A stretch of DNA of 64,000 nt from positions 9,109,461 through 9,173,460 of the forward strand of contig OY848919.1 in NCBI GenBank assembly GCA_963693285.1. Direction: 5' to 3'. This DNA comes from Xestospongia muta (taxonomy: Eukaryota; Porifera; Demospongiae; Haplosclerida; Petrosiidae). This document shows positions 59,050-64,000 of the stretch, piece by piece (within the stretch, counting starts at the first letter, position 1; each line of letters starts with the position of its first letter). Both the position numbers and the translations under genes were made by a program. The notes beneath the pieces are model-generated. The model worked only from the letters and a program-made list of their open reading frames with translations, had not been told where the DNA came from and did not search any database.

Positions 59050-60560
59050 TTATCTGGTATGGATTTCGCCAATCGTTATGATTGTTTATTGGCAGCAGCT
59101 GTTCTTCTTGCTTCCTCTGTTTTAGATCTATACGATAGGGTGACTCCCTTTTTAGCAGCTATATGCTTTAAGCAAGCAAGTTTATCTATTTTATATACTT
59201 TTATCATCGATAGTTTGTGACATTCCAGTGAATCACTTTTACAGTCTTTGTTCCTTCTTTCCACAGCATTGGTACTGCTAGGGCATGCTTGCCATTGGTC
59301 AATCTTCATTACTGAAAAAGATTTACTAAGCATCTTGAGGTGATCACATCTAGCCCATCATTGAGCCCAGTTTTTGCAGCTGACCAATTGCAATTTTCAA
59401 CAATAAATTTGGCATCCTCAAAATCACAAAGTCGAGGTAATACTTCAAGAAGTTGCACTACTTTTTGAACATTGCAAAGTGTTTTAAAGCAATCAATTTT
59501 GCTGGTAGAACTCTTGAGTACTTGAATTTTGGAACAAATTTTTAAAAACAATCCTTTCTCTTTTTCTCTCTGTTGTGATAATGATACCTTTACAGCAATA
59601 CACTAGCATGAACGTTGCCAATGCACTTTGCATCCTTTAATAAGTTTATCAGCCATCTCCTTTCCCACAGCTGATCTTAGTCCTTTGATTTCTACATCAG
59701 ACCAGTCAATAACAATTTCTTGAAGTGTTATTTCTAACTCGAAATCAGTTCTACTGCTTTTACATTTTTCAAACAGTTTCTTAAAACACAGAGCATATCC
59801 TGCACTGTTTTGAGCATCTAGTCAAGTGCGAGCTACAACAATCCATTCCATTGAGGAATTATCAAAAGCCACTGCATTAAAAATATAAGGATATTCTTTA
59901 GAACTATCACATGTTATGTCACATTGAATAAAATCTGGTTGACTGGCAATCTGTGACATAAACGCCGACATAGTGAAAATATATTTTATTCCATTTTCCA
60001 TTCCTGTTGACACAAGATAGGGTCTACCGTGCTTTTTGTACATTGTTAATTCTTCATCATCAGAATCACCTATTTCATTGTCCTCCTTATCAATTACATC
60101 AGCCATCTCTTCAAAAAACATTAGTGACCAGTTCTTATCCAAAAGACCTCTCATTTGTTTTGTCTTCCATATCTGTTGTGTCACTTTGCCTGTATGACAG
60201 CTAGCACTATAGATGGCTGAGGGTATAAAGCCTAGTCCTTTTCCACATGCTATCTCAGAGGGAGTCAGTGATGGGTTTACAGATATGGCATTACTAATTT
60301 TTTCTTTAACACATTGTGCCATTTTGCTTGGAGCATTTATTTTATGGTTATGCAAATTTTCAGATGACGATTTTTGACAACGAACTAACCCTCCAATTCA
60401 ACATCTTCTATCTTCCTTATCCTTTGGATGAATGTATACAAATTGAACAGGACAATCATTTGATTGTATTAACGGAATGTCATGCTTGGACAGTTCCTTC
60501 TGTCTCTAATAGCAACAACATGGGTACATTCCTCTTCAGGGCAATATTTAACATCTAAAC
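59050..60560 (-). pseudogene. Transposase-like gene (MULE-like), decayed
   Basis: On the minus strand an N-terminal part reads CPVQFVYIHPKDKEDRRCWI, then CQKSSSENLHNHKI, which resembles a FLYWCH/WRKY-like finger. The core reads QPDFIQCDITCDSSKEYPYI, with the first Asp of a DDE-type site, and later VIDWSDVEIKGLRSAVG and GCKVHWQRSC, the second-acid/CxH pattern of MULE-like enzymes. The C-terminal part reads ACPSSTNAVERRNKDCKSD. Stops at about 59820, 59605 and elsewhere, plus frame changes, break it. Confidence 0.55.
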
Positions 60561-61039
60561 AAGGCGCAGAGCAAAACAACACCTCCTTGTTCTCTCCACT
60601 CATTTGAACATTAATTAGACAATCTTTGTTCAGCTGCCCTTTTGAGAGTTGAATATCCTTTCATATGAAATCAGGGTCATCACATGACTGCTGAAGGTTA
60701 AATACATTTTCAGTATACCATAATTGTTTTGATGAAGCAAAAGGGAGGATACCAGGAAACTGATAACTCCTTTCTTTCAAGTTTAAACCAGTTTTCAGGC
60801 TCTGATAGAAGCTTCCTAACTACAGATAAAATATTACAAACTTTTCCAAGTCGCTTTCTTTTTAACTTATTATTATCTGTACTTGAACAGGAGCTTTGGT
60901 GTGAATTATTGTGCAACTGCCTTTTGTGCTACTATTTTCTTGTGGTAGAAGGAGTGGTTCAGTGCTATTAATTATCTGAGTTCCCTTTTCAGTTCCATAG
61001 TAAACACCATTTACTAAATATGCACCATTACCTTTAATC

Positions 61040-62470
61040 ATTGACTTCAGTTCCAGCTGTACCAAACCAAGAACATGACATTGCTTAATGAATGTCCTCC
61101 AGAAATACTTACTTCTACCTTTATGATTTCAATACGAAAAAGATGTCTTGTCATATGTGTTGGTCCATGCAATATTTGATCCCCTGATCCATTCAGCAAT
61201 TTTAACTTCATCTTTACATCCAAGCTGAGATAAGGCACTAAGTAAAACATTCAATTCATCCTTCAAGTCAATGTCATTCCTAATGGTTGCTACATATACA
61301 TCACAACAATCTCCACTAGCATTTGCTGAACTGCTTTCTTCACCATATATGGCTAAAAGGAGCTTTCTACAGCAAACTCCAGCTAAATGGGCATTAACAT
61401 ATTGCCATGACTTGGAAAATCCTGTCAAAATTCGATTGCACCTTTCTGCATTAGCTAAATTATTCAATACCCATGAGTTAGCATGGGAGATGTCTGATTT
61501 ACGATACAGTATTGTTGCACATGCTTGCTGGCCATCTCTACCAGCTCACCCTAACTCTTGAGCCCAAGATAGTAAACTTTCAGGGACTCTATTTCAAACA
61601 GTATGGCGAATGTTTGGTTGATTAGTTCCCATGCCAAACGCTTTTGTACCTACAATTGATTGTACCTGGCCTGACTTCCACTTGACAAGATTCATGTCAA
61701 GAAGGTGCATCCATCTCTCCATGATATCCTACAGCATCTACTCCAACTTCTTGTAATGCACTTACAATTGGTCCAATGTCTGAAATAAAATCTGTATATA
61801 CAATAGATGGCATTGAATTTATAATCTCTGCTGTCTTTTTTGTAAACAGAACTGCAGCTAATGATGATGAATCACTACTTATTCTTCAACTTTTAAGGTA
61901 ATGTTAGGTCGATTTACTGAAATTTACTGATTACCGGATTTCGTAAGAGTAACTTAATCTCATTCTCCACACTTTCTGTAGCAGTTACTGTCAGGACCAT
62001 AATTGGAACATTTAGAAAGTCTGACTTTAATCTTAGTAGCTCACTAAATGCATTTCAGAAGTCATTTCATTCATTGTACAAATGTGTCTAATCAATTGCA
62101 ATGAGTGACAATTTATTACCATGTGCAAGGGAATGTAACTTCATCTGATTACTGAGCTTGGTTATCCACTCTAGAGTGACAAATATCAACTGTTCTTTAC
62201 TGTCTGGGTTCAAAGCACACACTTCAGCCAGTTTATCAAGCTGAGCAGATCCTAAAAATACAGATGGTACTTGAATATCATTGAGTTTATGCACCTGATC
62301 TTGCATTAAGTTTATGGTTGGAGTCAAAATGATAGCCTTCTTGTTTAGATAAACAGGTGGAAAAAGAAAACATAAACTTTTACCACTACTGTTGGTTGAA
62401 CAACTATAATGTATCCTTTCCTTCGATTAAAGCAGTTATGATACTTTTTTGAAAAGTTTTAAAGGAGTTA
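61040..62470 (-). pseudogene. RecQ-like helicase, decayed
   Basis: Motif I is seen as TNSSGKSLCF (near 62385). Then follow LMQDQVHKLNDI, IFVTLEWITKLS and LSLIAID, where the DEAH box is broken because its Glu codon is TAG (near 62085). Motif III reads VLTVTATESVENE, then TKAFGMGTNQPNIRHTV, and motif VI reads ELG-stop-AGRDGQ, with CGA changed to TGA. The helicase end continues with HANSWVLNNLANAERC and Cys-rich residues like the RecQ zinc-binding part. At least five stops and a frameshift make it inactive. Confidence 0.7.
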
Positions 62471-63044
62471 AGATAGAATTTCTCAGCCAAAGTTGTAATG
62501 AACATAACATGTTGAAATGATTCTTCAGCTCACGATGAATTAAAGATATCATCCTACAAATCCTCCATGTTATAATAACATAGAGTGGGTGTATGTGTTT
62601 TTGTCAGACTCAGATGGCTGTTTTTGTGGTATTTCCTAATAGGTAAAGTCACAGTCATATTTCAGATCATTCAGTGTATTAACCAATATACTATAAATAT
62701 TTCACAGGAAATTTCATTAAGGTTTGGTAAAAGTATAAAAACATATTCATAGAGGTAACACTATATTATACTAAAGTACTCAATTTTACAAGTAATTTAT
62801 TTGCTGACTTATAATATTGGTCTAATTTTTCTTTAAATGCTATTATTATATTGATCAACATGCATTTATTGTCATGCAGTAACCTTGATGACTTGCATAC
62901 ATCACAAAAGACATTAGCATACTCTCCACGGGATACACATTCATTGGTAAGCTCATCGTCTACAGACTCTGTTGAAAACAATTTAATTATGATAACCATC
63001 ATTTCAATTGAAAATTATTTTTAAGTAAACAATTAGTGTACAAA

Positions 63045-63335
63045 AATGTACCATCTCCACTGCCACCCTCACCTCCACCTCCTACATCTTTAACAAGTAG
63101 ACTAACACATTCTCCATCCTTCAGCCCATAATCTCATAATGGAACATGTGGTTGTATCAAAGATCCTCGATAAAATAACATCTGAATAAGTTTTGAAATG
63201 CCAGTAACTTTCTCTATCTTGAGGTATAATGATCTGCCAAGGACGCACTGGTTAACTGATATAAGTATGGCTATTCCGGTAGGAAGTTTAACATCTATTT
63301 TCATTGATGAACTACTACATTCTCTCCTCTTCAAA
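63045..63335 (-). pseudogene. Ubiquitin-like domain with one nonsense codon
   Basis: The minus strand reads MKIDVKLPTGIAILISVN, then LYLKIEKVTGISKLIQML, then the TGA at about 63143, then DYGLKDGECVSLLVKDVGGG and a GT donor. The beta-grasp pattern (MxIxVK, IExxTGI, QxLxYxG, LxDYGLxDG) fits a ubiquitin-like domain. The stop sits where CGA (Arg) would be expected. It is probably the 5' exon of the helicase gene of this element. Confidence 0.55.
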
Positions 63336-63761
63336 GCCTGCCTTTGATTTCAGTTTAAATGAAACTGATGAATTGGAAGATGAAAATCAGAACCAGTAAC
63401 ACAATCCATCCAGGTAGAGCAATCCGGCAAATAAAAGGGCAACTTGGTGCAAAAGAAGGTTTGCTCTTCCATCACAGCCATAGCTCTGAATATTGTTTGC
63501 TTTTAAAAAAGCAGGTCGAATATCACTGTCACATTTTATTAACAGACAAATGATTAGGACTTCATCACTATAGCTTTACCGCCTGACAACACACGTGTTA
63601 GGCTAGTTCCACCCTAATAGAGCTGCGCTTGAACGGTTGCATGCATGTCCCAGCCACACCAAACATATACCACACCTCCACCCCACTACACATGCAAGAT
63701 TAGAAGATCCTCGTGTAAAAGTCTTCTTGAATTGATTGTCGGATTATTATCATGGGAAGAT

Positions 63762-64000
63762 TTTAAGTGAGTTCAAAGGTCAATGTTAAAATCTTCCTTC
63801 TAGTTGAATGTATAGCTTTTACTTTATATGGGGTAATTTTACACCATTTCCAGTTGAGGGTGGCAACTAGTGTAAAATTGTGCCATATAATAGAAAAGGA
63901 AATTACTGTGGAAGGAAGTTAAATGAGTAAACACTTTAACTAGCCAATTCGTGTAAAATTACCCCAGAATAATACAAAGATAGAATACTTTACTGAGGGA
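63762..64000. repeat. Right terminal inverted repeat, incomplete
   Basis: Inverted partner of 58350-58564, beginning TTAAGTGAGTTCAAAGGTCA and running to the window edge. Confidence 0.75.

Larger units (their letters stand above)
58180..64000 (-). mobile_element. Large transposon with long TIRs, UBL, RecQ-like and transposase-like genes; right end cut by window
   Basis: 58350-58564 is an inverted copy of 63762-64000, and the left repeat seems to continue outward to about 58180, so the right end must lie beyond the window. Between them all recognisable frames are on the minus strand: a ubiquitin-like domain (about 63335-63045), a CDVCKS-containing segment (63002-62766), a RecQ-like helicase (about 62470-61040) and a transposase-like gene (about 60560-59050). 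Several frames contain stops. The element resembles none of the classic superfamilies I know in gene content; MULE-like is the nearest for the transposase. Confidence 0.65.

Overview
This is eukaryotic, intron-rich, AT-rich genomic DNA from an early-branching animal. The combination of Roc-COR GTPases, Death domains, ZU5-type domains, ribonuclease-inhibitor-type LRRs, very short introns and many decayed DNA transposons fits a demosponge such as Amphimedon best. That organism call is inference from protein style, not a database match.

The window is a cluster of paralogous Roc-COR/Death-domain genes. Plus strand: gene A (424-3399, 5' end outside the window), gene B (30874-38886, two frameshifts) and gene P (40636-53162). 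Minus strand: M1 (25659-16487) and M0 (15400-10402, several frameshifts). I rebuilt exons by hand from splice sites, phase and alignment between paralogs. Two models close without any correction. P has 15 exons and 2093 codons: Roc-COR 1, ZU5/UPA-like region, Roc-COR 2, Death, Death, Lys/Arg/Ser tail. M1 has 12 exons and 1689 codons: helical N-terminal domain, LRRs, ZU5/UPA-like region, Roc-COR, Death, Death, short tail. Most introns are phase 1, so domain exons can be exchanged, and P looks like a product of such exchange. Its last exons and about 4.6 kb of downstream DNA are a copy of the gene A 3' region (2.53-8.27 kb against 52.29-56.87 kb), joined inside an intron to an M-type gene.

The start sites of M1, B and P share an exact 14-bp palindrome-like motif (TGAGCATGCGCAGA, NRF-1-like), 34-53 bp upstream of the ATG's nearest side or slightly farther (P), in the same orientation. 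The likely biology is NTP-switched assembly of Death-domain signalling complexes in innate-immune or apoptosis-like sensing; this is inferred from domains only.

Region by region: 0.4-3.4 kb gene A. 3.4-9.35 kb duplicated block with decayed phosphorylase-kinase-like exons, tRNA-like Pol III boxes, a 414-bp hAT-like element and a promoter-like block. 10.4-15.4 kb M0. 16.5-25.7 kb M1. 25.66-25.85 kb divergent promoter. 25.85-26.24 kb THAP gene. 26.3-27.0 kb decayed SWIM-type gene. 27.3-27.6 kb foldback element. 28.3-29.2 kb tandem array. 29.4-30.5 kb decayed BRCT and tail fragments. 30.9-38.9 kb gene B with an inserted GTPase fragment and a CXXC-type exon. 39.0-40.5 kb large foldback element. 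40.6-53.2 kb gene P with a hAT fossil in one intron. 53.2-56.9 kb second copy of the duplicated block. 57.2-57.6 kb unknown ORF with a long hairpin. 58.2-64.0 kb a large transposon with long terminal inverted repeats carrying decayed ubiquitin-like, RecQ-helicase-like and transposase-like genes; its right end runs off the window.
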